Origin: CAMYMQ01 sp963730305
Lineage (GTDB): Bacteria > Pseudomonadota > Alphaproteobacteria > Bin65
DNA length: 64,000 bases
Assembly (NCBI GenBank): GCA_963730305.1
Contig: CAVSRB010000004.1
Coordinates: 682,001-746,000, forward strand
Direction of reading: 5' to 3'
Below the pieces are notes generated by a model that was not told the DNA's origin, did not search any database, and saw only the letters and a list, made by a program, of their open reading frames with translations. Positions within the stretch are counted from its first letter, which is position 1. Each line of letters opens with the position of its first letter. Of this stretch, positions 18,510 through 27,763 are shown piece by piece. Both the position numbers and the translations under genes were made by a program.

Positions 18510-18623
18510 ATCATGAGTAAGAATATATCGTTTGTCATTTCCGCCCGAAAAGCAAGAATCGGAGTGAAACAAATATGTTTCCGCGTCTCAATGGCGCGAC
18601 GATCGATGCGAAAGGTGGATGTG

Positions 18624-18860
18624 ATGAATAGCCAGAATAATAGATGCTACGCGCGGACGTCGGTCTCGGTGCCGACCCTGGCGATGCGTCCGGGCGTTCG
18701 CCGCTGGCTGGTGACCGCCACCGACCGGCTGCTCGACTGGATCGACCGGGTGCGCTCGCGGCGTCAACTCGCCGCGCTCGACGACCGGCTGCTGCGCGAC
18801 ATCGGCGTCGGCCGGATCGACGCCGAGCGCGAGGCGGCCAAGCCGTTCTGGATGCCGTAG
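18624..18860 (+). CDS. DUF1127 small protein
   Basis: 78 residues ending in the DUF1127 signature: WIDRVRSRRQLAALDDRLL, then RDIGVGRIDAEREAAKPFW. The start at ATG 18624 has AGGTGGA six bases before it. Small arginine-rich DUF1127 proteins act in phosphate, stress and RNA-related regulation in some alphaproteobacteria; the exact role here is unknown. It is probably controlled by the divergent LysR regulator. Confidence 0.85.
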   Translation: MNSQNNRCYARTSVSVPTLAMRPGVRRWLVTATDRLLDWIDRVRSRRQLAALDDRLLRDIGVGRIDAEREAAKPFWMP

Positions 18861-19023
18861 CGCCGGCTGCGGCCGCGGCCGGCTGGCAGCGTGCGGGTGC
18901 CGTATGGTGCCAGTGCAAATCGGGAATGCTGCCTGCGCTTCGACGCCGTTGTGTTCGCCCCGAATTCGGCCTAGTAACGGGGCACCCTCACATCGGCAGA
19001 CGAAGAACGGATCCAGGCTCAGC

Positions 19024-19518
19024 ATGACGCCCGAGATTTTCCAACGCATGGCCCGCTACAACCGGTGGGCCAATCGGCGGCTGTTCGAGGCGTGCGCGGA
19101 ACTGGACGATGCGGACCGCAAGCGTGACCGCGACGCCTTCTTCAAGTCCATCCACGGCACGCTCAACCACATCCTGGTCGCTGACCGGATCTGGCTGTCG
19201 CGGCTCAACGGCCAGCCTCACGGGATCAAGTCGCTGGACCAGATCCTGTTCGACGATTTCGACGCCCTGCGCGAGGCGCGCGAGATGGAGGACGGGCGGA
19301 TCATCGACGTCGCCGACAGCCTGACCGACGACAAGCTGCAGACCATGCTGCGCTATGCCAACATGGCCGGCGACCCGCAGGAGACGCGGCGGGACATCGT
19401 GTACATCCACCTCTTCAACCACCAGACCCACCACCGGGGCCAGGTGCATTGCCTGCTCAGCCAGGCCGGGATCGACCCGCCGCCGCTCGACCTGATCCTG
19501 TTCCTGCGGGACGCGTAG
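19024..19518 (+). CDS. DinB-family metal-binding protein
   Basis: 164-residue four-helix-bundle protein. The histidine ligands typical of DinB/YfiT proteins are at HGTLNHILVADRIWLSRL and at FNHQTHHRGQVHCLL. The N-terminus MARYNRWANRRLFEA is also standard. Family members are metal-dependent thiol transferases or hydrolases, mostly uncharacterised, and the DNA-damage name is historical. It ends convergently with the quinone oxidoreductase gene. Confidence 0.9.
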   Translation: MTPEIFQRMARYNRWANRRLFEACAELDDADRKRDRDAFFKSIHGTLNHILVADRIWLSRLNGQPHGIKSLDQILFDDFDALREAREMEDGRIIDVADSLTDDKLQTMLRYANMAGDPQETRRDIVYIHLFNHQTHHRGQVHCLLSQAGIDPPPLDLILFLRDA

Positions 19519-19557
19519 GGACGCATTCTCTGTCCCGCTTTCCCCGAAGGGGAGGGC

Positions 19558-20550
19558 TCAGACCGGCCGGGTGATCCCCGTGGTCAGCACGACCTTGCCG
19601 GTCGACTTGCGGGTCAGCATCCGCTCCATCGCCGCCGGGGCCTCCTCGAGGTCGTAGGTCTTGGAGACGTGGGGCGCGAGCAGGCCGTCGTCGAACCAGC
19701 CGAGCAGCTCCTCGAACGAGCGCTGGATCACGCCCGGGTCCTTCTTGAAGTAGGCGCCCCAGTAGAAGCCGACCACGGCGATGTTCTTGACCAGCAGGTA
19801 GTTGGCCGGCACCTGCGGGATCTCGCCCGAGGCGAAGCCGATCACCAACAGCCGGCCCTCCCAGGCGAGACAGCGCAGCGACGCGTCGAACACCTTGCCG
19901 CCGACCGGGTCGTAGACCACGTCGGCGCCCTGGCCGTTGGTGATCGCGCGGACCCGGTCGCGGATGTCCTCCTCGGCATAGTCGATGACGTGGTTGGCGC
20001 CGTTGGCCTGGGCGATCGACAGCTTGTCGGCGCCGCGCGCGGTGCCGATCACGTTGGCGCCGAGCACGGTGCCGATCTGCACCGCGGTCAGCCCGACGCC
20101 GCCGGCGGCGCCGTGGACCAGCAGCGTCTCGTCGGCCTGCAGGTTGGCCCGGTGGCGCAGGCCGACGTGCGAGGTGCCGTAGGCGACCGGGAAGGCCGCC
20201 GCCTGGTCGAAGCTCATCGAGCCCGGGATCTTCGTCGCCGCCGTGGCGTCGCACACCACCTTCTCGGCGAAGGCGCCCCTGCCGGTGATCGCCATGACCC
20301 GGTCGCCCGCCTTGAGGTGGGAGACGCCGGGGCCGACGGCGTCGACCTCGCCGGCGCATTCCATGCCGGGGACGAAGGGCAGCTCGGGCTTCTCCTGGTA
20401 CTTGCCCTGGATGATCAGCGTGTCGCCGAAATTCAGGCCCGCGGCGTGGACGGCGATCCGCACCTCGCCCTCGCCGGGCTCCGGCGCCGGCATCTCCTCG
20501 ACCCTCAGGTCGCTCGGCTCGCACCATTCCCGACAGACGACCGCGCGCAT
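19558..20550 (-). CDS. NADPH:quinone oxidoreductase (zinc-free MDR family)
   Basis: 330 residues. The catalytic GroES-like domain (AAGLNFGDTLIIQGKY, PFVPGMECAGEV) is followed by a Rossmann domain with HGAAGGVGLTAVQIG. The cysteine and histidine zinc ligands of alcohol dehydrogenases are absent, which fits the quinone oxidoreductase branch. It would reduce quinones or enoyl-type substrates with NADPH in the cytosol. It begins 27 bases downstream of the asparaginase stop on the same strand and may be cotranscribed with it. Confidence 0.9.
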   Translation of the reverse strand: MRAVVCREWCEPSDLRVEEMPAPEPGEGEVRIAVHAAGLNFGDTLIIQGKYQEKPELPFVPGMECAGEVDAVGPGVSHLKAGDRVMAITGRGAFAEKVVCDATAATKIPGSMSFDQAAAFPVAYGTSHVGLRHRANLQADETLLVHGAAGGVGLTAVQIGTVLGANVIGTARGADKLSIAQANGANHVIDYAEEDIRDRVRAITNGQGADVVYDPVGGKVFDASLRCLAWEGRLLVIGFASGEIPQVPANYLLVKNIAVVGFYWGAYFKKDPGVIQRSFEELLGWFDDGLLAPHVSKTYDLEEAPAAMERMLTRKSTGKVVLTTGITRPV

Positions 20551-20577
20551 CTCTCCCCGCTTCCTAGCTCGTGCTCA

Positions 20578-21603
20578 CTAGCTCGTTCCCAGCCAGCCCT
20601 CGGCGGCCCGGATCTCGCCGACAGGGGTGCCGGCGGTGTTGACCAGGGTCGGCGCGACGTAGCGTTCGAGCGCGGCCCAGTCCTTGTCGTCGAACAGCTC
20701 CAGATAGCGCAGAAGGGCGGCGACCGCCACCTCCGACGCCCGCGTGGCGCCGTCGTCGATCTTGAGCGCCACGCCCAGGCCGAGTTGGGGCAGGGCGGCG
20801 GCGAACACGCCCTCGGCCCCGCCCTTGACCACCAGCGCCTGGCCCTTGCGGCCCATCAGCACGGTGTCGAAGCGGTCGGTGCCGGCGACCATCTCGCGGT
20901 GGATGGCGATGGCGACGCGCAGCCGGCGGATCGCCGACTGGCGCGGCACCGGCAGCCAGCGGGTGTCGGCGAACTTGGCGAAGGCGCGGGCAATGCCCGA
21001 CAGCGGCATCGCGATGGTCGGCGCGCCGCAGCCGTCGACCGCGGTGGTCGCCGCCGACAGGTCGCACTCCGCCATGTCCGAGAGGACCTGGCGGATGCGC
21101 TGCTGCACGGGATGGCCCAGCTCGGCGTAGCCCTCCACCGACTCCTTCTTGAACAGGGCGGTCGACAGCATGCCCAGGTGCTTGCCCGAACAGTTGTTGT
21201 GCAGCCGGGTCGGCGTGCGTCCGGCGGCGATCAGGCCGTGGGCGGCGACCTCGCCGAGCGGCATGTGCGGCCCGCAGGCGAGATCGTGGATCGACAGGCC
21301 GAGCCGCTCCAGCCAGGCCTGCGCGACGCGCACGTGCATCGGCTCGCCCGAATGCGAGGCGCAGGCCAGCGCCAGCTCCTCCGCGCTCGCCTTCCAGGCG
21401 TCGGCCGCGCCGGTCTCGACGAAGGGCATCGCCTGCAGCGGCTTGATCGCCGAGCGCGGGAAGACCGGCGTCTCGACGTCGCCCCAGGCCATCACCAGCG
21501 CGCCCTCGGCGTCGTAGACGCAGGCCGCGCCGCGGTGGCGGCTCTCCACGGCGCCGCCGCGCGTTACCTCGATGAGGACGGGATTGGTCTTGGTATCGGT
21601 CAT
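20578..21603 (-). CDS. L-asparaginase, rhizobial (PF06089) type
   Basis: 341 residues starting MTDTKTNPVLIEVTRGG. It belongs to the Asparaginase_II family known from Rhizobium etli, unrelated to E. coli AnsA/B. The conserved Ser-Lys motifs are visible as RSAIKPLQ, ACASHSGEP and NNCSGKHLGM. It hydrolyses asparagine to aspartate and ammonia in the cytosol. A second ATG upstream (at 21642) would add an unnatural leader that overlaps the divergent gene's control region. Confidence 0.88.
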   Translation of the reverse strand: MTDTKTNPVLIEVTRGGAVESRHRGAACVYDAEGALVMAWGDVETPVFPRSAIKPLQAMPFVETGAADAWKASAEELALACASHSGEPMHVRVAQAWLERLGLSIHDLACGPHMPLGEVAAHGLIAAGRTPTRLHNNCSGKHLGMLSTALFKKESVEGYAELGHPVQQRIRQVLSDMAECDLSAATTAVDGCGAPTIAMPLSGIARAFAKFADTRWLPVPRQSAIRRLRVAIAIHREMVAGTDRFDTVLMGRKGQALVVKGGAEGVFAAALPQLGLGVALKIDDGATRASEVAVAALLRYLELFDDKDWAALERYVAPTLVNTAGTPVGEIRAAEGWLGTS

Positions 21604-21650
21604 CCAGAAGTTCCTTGCTCCTCTCATAGAGGCGCGGCACATTCGTGTCC

Positions 21651-22220
21651 ATGCGTGGCTATTTCGGCATCGGCGTCGAAGGGCTTTCCAAGGCGATGAA
21701 TGCCGGCAGCCTGTTCCGGACCGCCCACGCCTTCGGCGCCAGCTTCGTCTTCACCGTCGGCGCGGTCTATTCGCGCCGGGAGTTGGAGAAGTCCGACACG
21801 TCGAAGTCGGCGGCGCACCTGCCGCTCTACGCGTTCGACACCTATCGGGACTTGCGTCTGCCCGAAGGCTGCGTGATGGTCGGGGTCGAACTGCTCGACG
21901 ACGCCGTCGAACTGCCCAGCTTCACCCATCCGATGCAGGCCGCCTATATCCTGGGACCGGAACGTGGCAGCCTGTCGCCGGAGTTGACCGCGCTGTGCGA
22001 CCATGTCGTCAAGATCCCGACGAAATTCTGTGTGAATGTCGGGATCGCGGGGGCACTGGTCATGTATGACCGCGTAGTATCGATGGGCCGCTTCGCGCCG
22101 CGGCCGGAGATGCCGGGCGGGCCTGCGGAGGCGTTGCCGCCGCCGCGGTTCGGGCCGCCGCTCTGGGTGCGCAAGCAGAAGCGCCGGCAACGAGAGGAAA
22201 CGAAATCGGGGACCCAATGA
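21651..22220 (+). CDS. SpoU/TrmH-family RNA 2'-O-methyltransferase
   Basis: About 189 residues. The SPOUT motifs are NAGSLFRTAHAFGAS (motif 1), YILGPERGSLSPE (motif 2) and a divergent motif 3, IPTKFCVNVGIAGALVMYDR. Motif 3 has Cys-Val-Asn-Val where Ser-Leu-Asn-Val is usual. A basic C-terminal tail (WVRKQKRRQREETK) may bind RNA. It uses S-adenosylmethionine to methylate tRNA or rRNA; the position is unknown. ATG 21651 is preferred over GTG 21645. Its TGA overlaps the next start (ATGA). Confidence 0.88.
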   Translation: MRGYFGIGVEGLSKAMNAGSLFRTAHAFGASFVFTVGAVYSRRELEKSDTSKSAAHLPLYAFDTYRDLRLPEGCVMVGVELLDDAVELPSFTHPMQAAYILGPERGSLSPELTALCDHVVKIPTKFCVNVGIAGALVMYDRVVSMGRFAPRPEMPGGPAEALPPPRFGPPLWVRKQKRRQREETKSGTQ

Positions 22221-22738
22221 AACAAGTCATTCTCACCGCCTGCATCGTCGCCCTGGCCACCGCGGCGACCCCCGCCGCAGCCCAGAAGAAGACCGGCGAC
22301 AAGCACGAGTTCCTCGGCCGCTTCACGGACTGGGAGGCTCACAAGGCGCGGATCGGCGGCGAAGAGGTCTGCTACATCGCCAGCCTGCCCAAGAAGTCGG
22401 AGGGCAAGTACACCCGGCGCGACGAGACCAGCGTGCTCGTCTCCCACTGGCCCAAGCGCAAGGTGTTCGGCCAGGTCGAGGTGCGCGCCGGCTACACTTA
22501 CCGCAAGAACAGCAAGGTGAAGTTCGATTCCGAGAAGGGCGACTTCGAGCTGTGGACCAACCGCGACACCGCCTGGGCCAAGAACGCCGCCGCCGACAAG
22601 AAGATCGTCGCGACGCTCAAGAAGGGCCTCAAGCTGACGGTGATCGGCTATTCGACGCGCGGCACCAAGACCACCGACACCTATTCGCTCAAGGGCTTCA
22701 CCAAGGCCTACGAGAAGATCACCGAAGAGTGCAAGTAG
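22217..22738 (+). CDS. Exported IalB-like (invasion-associated locus B) protein
   Basis: 173 residues: a signal peptide ending ATAATPAAAQ, then an IalB-type domain. It has the pattern of a paired Cys (EEVCYIASLPKK and the final EECK), WTNRDTAWAKNAAADKKIV and GTKTTDTYSLKGFTKA. IalB was named in Bartonella for red-cell invasion, but homologues are common in free-living alphaproteobacteria as periplasmic proteins of unknown role. Translation is probably coupled to the methyltransferase. Confidence 0.88.
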   Translation: MKQVILTACIVALATAATPAAAQKKTGDKHEFLGRFTDWEAHKARIGGEEVCYIASLPKKSEGKYTRRDETSVLVSHWPKRKVFGQVEVRAGYTYRKNSKVKFDSEKGDFELWTNRDTAWAKNAAADKKIVATLKKGLKLTVIGYSTRGTKTTDTYSLKGFTKAYEKITEECK

Positions 22739-22769
22739 CCGCCCCGCGGCGGCGGGTGCCGATAGCGGC

Positions 22770-23258
22770 ATGACCCGCGCCGCCCGGCGCCGGATCGTGA
22801 TCGGCGCGATCGTCGGGATCTCCGTCGCGCTCGGCGTGGCGATGGTGGTCGAGGAAGTGGGCACGACCCGGATCGATCCCGGCGCCGAGTTCCCGGCCTC
22901 GTCGCGGCAGATCGGCGCGACCCTCGATGCGCTGCGCCGCGCCGGCCCGGTCCGCACCGAGGCCGATCTCGCGCGGCTCAAGGCGGCGGTCGCCGCCCTG
23001 GTCTACAAGAACGGCCGGATCGCCTATCCGGTGCCCCTGTCGCTGACCGACCGCATCGTCCAGCTGGTCCCGCGATCCGTCGACCCGGCGCAATGCCGGA
23101 GCGAGGCCTACGGCAACGCCATGGACCTCGGCCGTGCGGTGTCCGACGCCAAGAAGCGGCCCTGCGCCACCGACGACCCGGCGGCGGCCGGCCGCTGCAT
23201 CATGGACCACCTCGGCGCGCTGGCGCGCGCCTACGACCGGTTCTGCAAGCCGCGCTAG
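22770..23258 (+). CDS. Membrane-anchored protein of unknown function
   Basis: 162 residues. A basic start (MTRAARRR) and one hydrophobic helix (IVIGAIVGISVALGVAMVV) give an N-terminal anchor. The rest is probably periplasmic and holds four cysteines (AQCR, RPCAT, GRCIM, RFCK), likely two disulfides. No named family recognised. It follows the IalB gene by 31 bases and may be in the same operon. Confidence 0.65.
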   Translation: MTRAARRRIVIGAIVGISVALGVAMVVEEVGTTRIDPGAEFPASSRQIGATLDALRRAGPVRTEADLARLKAAVAALVYKNGRIAYPVPLSLTDRIVQLVPRSVDPAQCRSEAYGNAMDLGRAVSDAKKRPCATDDPAAAGRCIMDHLGALARAYDRFCKPR

Positions 23259-23274
23259 ACGCGGCCGGCGCGGG

Positions 23275-24009
23275 TTACGGGCAGGTCTTGAAGGTGCCCG
23301 GGATCAGCGCCCGGCGGCCGCACAGGATGCCGCCCCACTGATAGCCGATCCGGCCGCCGCGGAAACGGATCCGGAACCAGCGGTAGTCGTTCCAGACCAC
23401 CCCGGTGTCGGACAGGATCGTTACCGGCTCGCGCTCGCGCAGGGTGCCGATCGGGGCCGCCGACCGGCTCGGCCCGGCGCGGACGATGCCGCCATAGGAT
23501 CGGCCCGGCGCCGGCAGGAAACCGCCCGGCCGCGCGGCCATCGAGACGCAGCGGCCGCGGCCGTTCAGGCGGTAGCCCGGGCCGCAGGGCTGGTTCGGAT
23601 CCTGCTCGTCGTTGCGCAGGCAGCGGCCGTTGACCCATTCCTGCCGCGGCGGACAGCGCCGCGCCGCGGTCTGGCTGCGGACGCAGGTGATCTGGCCGCC
23701 GCCCGGGAACATCATCACCGCGTTGCGCGCCTTTTCATGGAAGCGGATGCCGGCGCCCGCGTAGATAGAGCCCGAGCCCGACACCCGCGGGAACAGCGTG
23801 TAGCGGACGCTCCGGTTGCTGAGCACCAGCCGGTCGTTGTCGTAGACGGCGGTGTAGCGCTGGCCGTTGCTGCACGTCCAAAAATAGGTGCTGGCGGCGG
23901 CGGGCCGCGCCGAACCGGCGAGGAAGCCGACGGCGAGGATTGTGGCGGCGAGGACGGTGGCGGCGAGCGCCGGGATCCGGCGTGGCGTGGCGGGATGGAG
24001 CAGGGTCAT
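23275..24009 (-). CDS. Exported MliC-like plus SH3-like protein
   Basis: 244 residues. A signal peptide (ALAATVLAATILAVGFLAG) is followed by an MliC-type domain starting STYFWTCSNGQRYTAVYDND and continuing through FPGGGQITC. A cysteine-rich linker (RRCPPRQEWVNGRCLRND) follows, then a bacterial SH3-like domain (IGTLREREPVTILSDTG ... WFRIRFRGGRIGYQWG). MliC proteins inhibit C-type lysozyme at the envelope and SH3 domains often bind cell wall. A role in wall protection is an inference. Confidence 0.7.
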   Translation of the reverse strand: MTLLHPATPRRIPALAATVLAATILAVGFLAGSARPAAASTYFWTCSNGQRYTAVYDNDRLVLSNRSVRYTLFPRVSGSGSIYAGAGIRFHEKARNAVMMFPGGGQITCVRSQTAARRCPPRQEWVNGRCLRNDEQDPNQPCGPGYRLNGRGRCVSMAARPGGFLPAPGRSYGGIVRAGPSRSAAPIGTLREREPVTILSDTGVVWNDYRWFRIRFRGGRIGYQWGGILCGRRALIPGTFKTCP

Positions 24010-24176
24010 GGCGGGCGGGCCTTCGATCACGAAGCGGGCAGGCAACCTCCCAGATCGGCCGGCGGTACGCAACTGCCGTTCCGGGCCGCGCGCGGCTTGA
24101 CGGCCGCCGGATCAACATTAGATGGAGCTGATATTGAACCGGCGCCGTCGCGGCCCGGGCGGCGAGGGAGCGGTTG

Positions 24177-24566
24177 ATGGTGAAACGCGGCTTCAAGGCA
24201 ATGATGGCCGAGGCCAACGCGGTGATCGAGACGGTCTCGGTGCAGGACGCGCTGCAGTTGGTCGACGATCCCGACGTGGTGTTCGTCGACGTGCGCGAGA
24301 CGGTCGAACTCCGCAACGAGGGCACGATCGCGGGCGCGATCCACGCGCCGCGCGGGTTCCTCGAATTCCTCGCCGACCCCGAAAGCCCGATGCATGATCG
24401 CGCGCTGTCCAGCGGCAAGCGGCTGGTGCTGTTCTGCGCCTCGGGCGGCCGCTCGACCTTCGCCGCGCGGACGCTGATCGACATGGGCATCGACAACGTC
24501 TGCCACATCGCCGGCGGCCTGTCGGCCTGGAAGCAGGCGCGCGGCCCGATGGTCGAGGTCGGCTGA
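24177..24566 (+). CDS. Rhodanese-like sulfurtransferase
   Basis: 129 residues, a single rhodanese domain. The active-site loop is LFCASGGRSTFAA with the catalytic Cys, and DVVFVDVRE and HIAGGLSAWKQA are the other family marks. It moves sulfane sulfur to thiol or cyanide acceptors in the cytosol. ATG 24177 is chosen, with GAGGGAG upstream; the TTG three bases earlier is possible. Confidence 0.9.
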   Translation: MVKRGFKAMMAEANAVIETVSVQDALQLVDDPDVVFVDVRETVELRNEGTIAGAIHAPRGFLEFLADPESPMHDRALSSGKRLVLFCASGGRSTFAARTLIDMGIDNVCHIAGGLSAWKQARGPMVEVG

Positions 24567-25192
24567 CCGCGGCCGGGCTGGCCTGGCCACGCTGCATCCT
24601 GCCTGAAGGGTCCCCGGCACTCCGCTCCGCTCCGGGCGGGGTGGTGCTTGGATTGTTCGAGTTAGAAGAATGACACCACCCCGGACGGCCGCCGGCCGAG
24701 CCGAGGCCACGTCTCTGGCATGTCCCACGTCTCTGGCATGTCCCACGTCTCTGGCATGTCATGGTCGGAAAGCCCGAACGTGTCGACACAGCGTCCCGAG
24801 GCAGCGTTTCGTAGGATAGCATGCGCCAACGTCTCCCGCTCCCCTGGGGGACATGGCGAGCCCGAGTCAGACCGCCGCGGTACGACTCTGCCGGGGCGGC
24901 AAGAGGTCATGCCCCGAACCAGGCAAGCACGGCGGGCTGCAGGGTCGCAGAAGGAGCAGGCTTTGCGTCGAAAAGCGGACGCAATAGTTGTCGCGCGCGA
25001 AGTCCGCCTGTCGCCAAATTCAGACGTCGAAACGATCCGGCATGCGCGATCGACGGGCTATGACCGAACAGAGAGTACCCGGCTGGCGTGCCTCTTTCCT
25101 AAGCTTCCGTGCCTTTTCCGGGGCCGGCTACGTCAGCCCATGCCGTCGTTTTTTTTGCGTCTTCGGGCCGCGGCCGCTAGGCTGCACGCGTC
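24567..25192. other. 626-base stretch without a convincing gene
   Basis: It holds a 10-bp inverted repeat (24637-24646 with 24674-24683, CGGGGTGGTG and its complement) soon after the rhodanese gene. It also has a perfect triple 18-bp repeat. The remainder has short open frames on both strands, none with recognisable sequence. It may be a decayed gene. Confidence 0.5.
24707..24760. repeat. Three perfect 18-bp tandem copies
   Basis: CCACGTCTCTGGCATGTC is repeated exactly three times head to tail. The length is a multiple of three; on the minus strand it would read DMPETW three times in a short open frame (24662-24910), for which there is no other support. Confidence 0.9.
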
Positions 25193-26806
25193 ATGGTTGC
25201 CCGGCCCGTCGCTCGACAGTGCGAGAAGTCTAGCGGGTATTGGCGGTATATGCTGGCTTCGCTGGTCGTCGCCGTGCTCGCGCCGTTGGCGAGTGCCGCC
25301 GCCTGGACCGCCACCGATACGCTGATCGTCGGCCAGGTCGCCGAGCCCAAGTCGCTCGATCCCCACACGGTCACTTCGCTCAACGACTTCCGGATTGCGG
25401 CGAGCCTCTACCAGGGGCTGGTCCGCTTCAAGCCGGGCACGCTCGAGATCGCGCCGGCGCTCGCCGTGCGCTGGGACGTGTCCGACGACGGGCGCACCTA
25501 TACCTTCACGCTCAAGCGCGGCGTGCGCTTCCACGACGGCAGCCCGTTCGACGCCGCGGCGGTCAAGTTCAATTTCGACCGCATGCGCGACAAGGACAAC
25601 CCGTACCACGACACCGGGCCGTTCCCGCTCGCCTTCTTCTTCAAGGCGATCAAGACGATCCGCGTGCTCGGCCCCCACCGGATCGAGTTCATGCTGGACG
25701 AGCCCTTCGCGCCTCTATTGTCGAACCTCGCCTATCCCGCCGGCTTCATCGTCTCCCCGGCCGCGGTGCGGAAGTGGGGCAAGGCCTATGGGCGCCACCC
25801 CTCCGGAACCGGGCCGTTCCGCTTCGTTCGGTGGGACAGCCGGCGGCGCGTGGTGCTGGAGCGGTTCGACGGCTATACCGGGCCGAAGCCCAAGCTGAAA
25901 CGACTGGTTTTCGCCCCGATCCCCGACGCCAACACGCGGGTCGCCGCCTTCCTCGCCGGCGAGATCGACGTGCTGCTGGGCGCGCCGCCCGACGTCATCG
26001 CCGCGCTGCGCCGCCGCCCGGACCTGCGCGTGATCGAGCGCGCGGGGCCGCACCTGTGGTTTCTGATCCTGAACATGCGCCACGGGCCGTTCCGCGACCG
26101 CCGCCTGCGCCTGGCGGCCAACCTGGCGATCGACAAGACGGCGCTGGTCCACGACGTGCTGCAGGGGACGGCAACGGTCGCCGCGGGGATCATCCCGCAG
26201 GCCTTCGCCTGGGCCGACAATCCCGCCGTCAAGCCCTACCCCTATGACCCTGACCGCGCCCGGCGGCTGGTCCGCGCCGCCGGCTACGACGGCACGCCGA
26301 TCGTGTTCTACGTCACCGAAGGCGGCTCGGGCATGCTCGCGCCGCTGGCGATGGCGACGGCGATCCAGGCCGACCTCGCCGCCGTCGGCCTCAAGGTCGA
26401 GATCCGCAAGTTCGAATGGAACGCGTACCTGAGCCGGGTCAACGCCGGGCTCGGCGACAAGGCGGACATGGCCGAGATGGCGTGGATGACCGACGACCCG
26501 GATACCCTGCCCTATCTCGCCCTGCGGCGGGCGGCGTGGCCTGGCAAGGACGGCTTCAACTCGGGTTACTATTCCAACCCAAAGGTCGACCGGCTGCTCG
26601 AGCGGGCCCGCCGCGCCACCGACCGGGCAACCCGCGCCGCCGCCTACCGCGCGGTCGAGGCGATCGTGCACCGCGACGTGCCCTGGGTCGTGGTCGCCAA
26701 CTGGCGGCAGAACGCCGTGGTCCGCAGGACGGTGCGCGGCCTCCGGCTCGAGCCGTCCTTCCTGTTGCGCTTCGTGCGCGTCGAGAAGCGCGCGCCGGGC
26801 GGCTAG
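25193..26806 (+). CDS. ABC transporter substrate-binding protein (SBP_bac_5, Dpp/Opp type)
   Basis: 537 residues. The signal peptide is MLASLVVAVLAPLASAAA, so the true start may be ATG 25250 rather than 25193. The mature protein follows family 5: GQVAEPKSLDPHTVTS, LKRGVRFHDGSPFDAAAVKF, PSGTGPFRFVRW and FNSGYYSNPKVDRLLE. No lipobox cysteine is visible. It captures peptides, opines, nickel complexes or similar ligands in the periplasm for the transporter encoded just downstream (9-base gap). Confidence 0.93.
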   Translation: MVARPVARQCEKSSGYWRYMLASLVVAVLAPLASAAAWTATDTLIVGQVAEPKSLDPHTVTSLNDFRIAASLYQGLVRFKPGTLEIAPALAVRWDVSDDGRTYTFTLKRGVRFHDGSPFDAAAVKFNFDRMRDKDNPYHDTGPFPLAFFFKAIKTIRVLGPHRIEFMLDEPFAPLLSNLAYPAGFIVSPAAVRKWGKAYGRHPSGTGPFRFVRWDSRRRVVLERFDGYTGPKPKLKRLVFAPIPDANTRVAAFLAGEIDVLLGAPPDVIAALRRRPDLRVIERAGPHLWFLILNMRHGPFRDRRLRLAANLAIDKTALVHDVLQGTATVAAGIIPQAFAWADNPAVKPYPYDPDRARRLVRAAGYDGTPIVFYVTEGGSGMLAPLAMATAIQADLAAVGLKVEIRKFEWNAYLSRVNAGLGDKADMAEMAWMTDDPDTLPYLALRRAAWPGKDGFNSGYYSNPKVDRLLERARRATDRATRAAAYRAVEAIVHRDVPWVVVANWRQNAVVRRTVRGLRLEPSFLLRFVRVEKRAPGG

Positions 26807-26815
26807 GCGGCCGGG

Positions 26816-27763
26816 ATGCTGCGCTACGTCCTGCGCCGGCTGGCCGTGCTGCCGCTGGTCCTGTTCGGGGTCACGGTGATCGTGTTCCTGACCCTGGCGC
26901 TGATCCCGGGCGACCCGGCGGTGACCATCCTCGGCCCCTATGCGACCCCGGCGAAGGTCGCCCGGCTGCGCACCGAACTCGCCCTCGACCGGCCGCTGGT
27001 CGTCCAGTACGGCGCGTGGATCGGCGACGTCGTCTCGGGCGACCTCGGCCGCTCCTACAGCCTCGACCGGCCGGTGACCCAGGAGCTCGCGGCGCGCGCC
27101 GGACCGACCCTGCTGCTCGCCGGGGCCGCGCTCCTGTTCGCCTGCGTCGTCGGGCTCGCTGCCGGGGCGATCGCCGCGATCCGGCAGTACGGCTGGGCGG
27201 ACCGGCTGCTGACCACGGCGGTGCTGATCGGCATCTCGATGCCGACCTTCTGGCTCGGCCTGATCCTGATCCTCGCCTTCGCGGTCTGGCTGCACTGGTT
27301 CCCGGCCCACGGCATGCTCTCGATCTGGGGCGGTGGCGGGCTCGGCGACCTGCTCCACCACCTGGCGCTGCCCGCGGTCACGCTCGGCCTCGTCGCCGGC
27401 GGCATCCTGGCGCGCATCACCCGGACCCAGATGCTCGAGGTGCTGCGCCAGGACTTCGTGCGGACCGCACGCGCCAAGGGCCTGCGCGAGCGCCGCGTGC
27501 TCGGCCGCCACGCCTTCGTCAACGCCCTGGTCGCGGTGATCCCGGTGATCGGCCTGCAGGCCGGCTTCGTGCTGAGCGGCGCGGTCTACGTCGAGGAGGT
27601 GTTCGCCTGGCCGGGGCTGGGGCGGATGCTGGTCGGCGCGATCGCCGCCCGCGACGTGTTCCTGGTCCAGGGCGGCGTGCTGGTGATCGCGGTCGGCTAC
27701 GTGCTGATCAACCTGGCCGCCGACCTGGTGCAGCGGCTGCTCGACCCGCGGATCGCGGCATGA
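26816..27763 (+). CDS. ABC transporter permease, DppB type
   Basis: 315 residues with six membrane helices. The start MLRYVLRRLAVLPLVLFGV and DPAVTILGPYATPAK are typical of DppB/OppB. The coupling loop appears as DFVRTARAKGLRERRVLGRH, and VYVEEVFAWPGLGRMLV is the C-terminal mark. Its TGA overlaps the next ATG (ATGA at 27760-27763). Confidence 0.95.
   Translation: MLRYVLRRLAVLPLVLFGVTVIVFLTLALIPGDPAVTILGPYATPAKVARLRTELALDRPLVVQYGAWIGDVVSGDLGRSYSLDRPVTQELAARAGPTLLLAGAALLFACVVGLAAGAIAAIRQYGWADRLLTTAVLIGISMPTFWLGLILILAFAVWLHWFPAHGMLSIWGGGGLGDLLHHLALPAVTLGLVAGGILARITRTQMLEVLRQDFVRTARAKGLRERRVLGRHAFVNALVAVIPVIGLQAGFVLSGAVYVEEVFAWPGLGRMLVGAIAARDVFLVQGGVLVIAVGYVLINLAADLVQRLLDPRIAA

Noticed and set aside
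24662..24910. Minus-strand frame with DMPETW repeated three times
   Set aside because: It exists only because the 18-bp repeat is a multiple of three; the flanking sequence is not protein-like.
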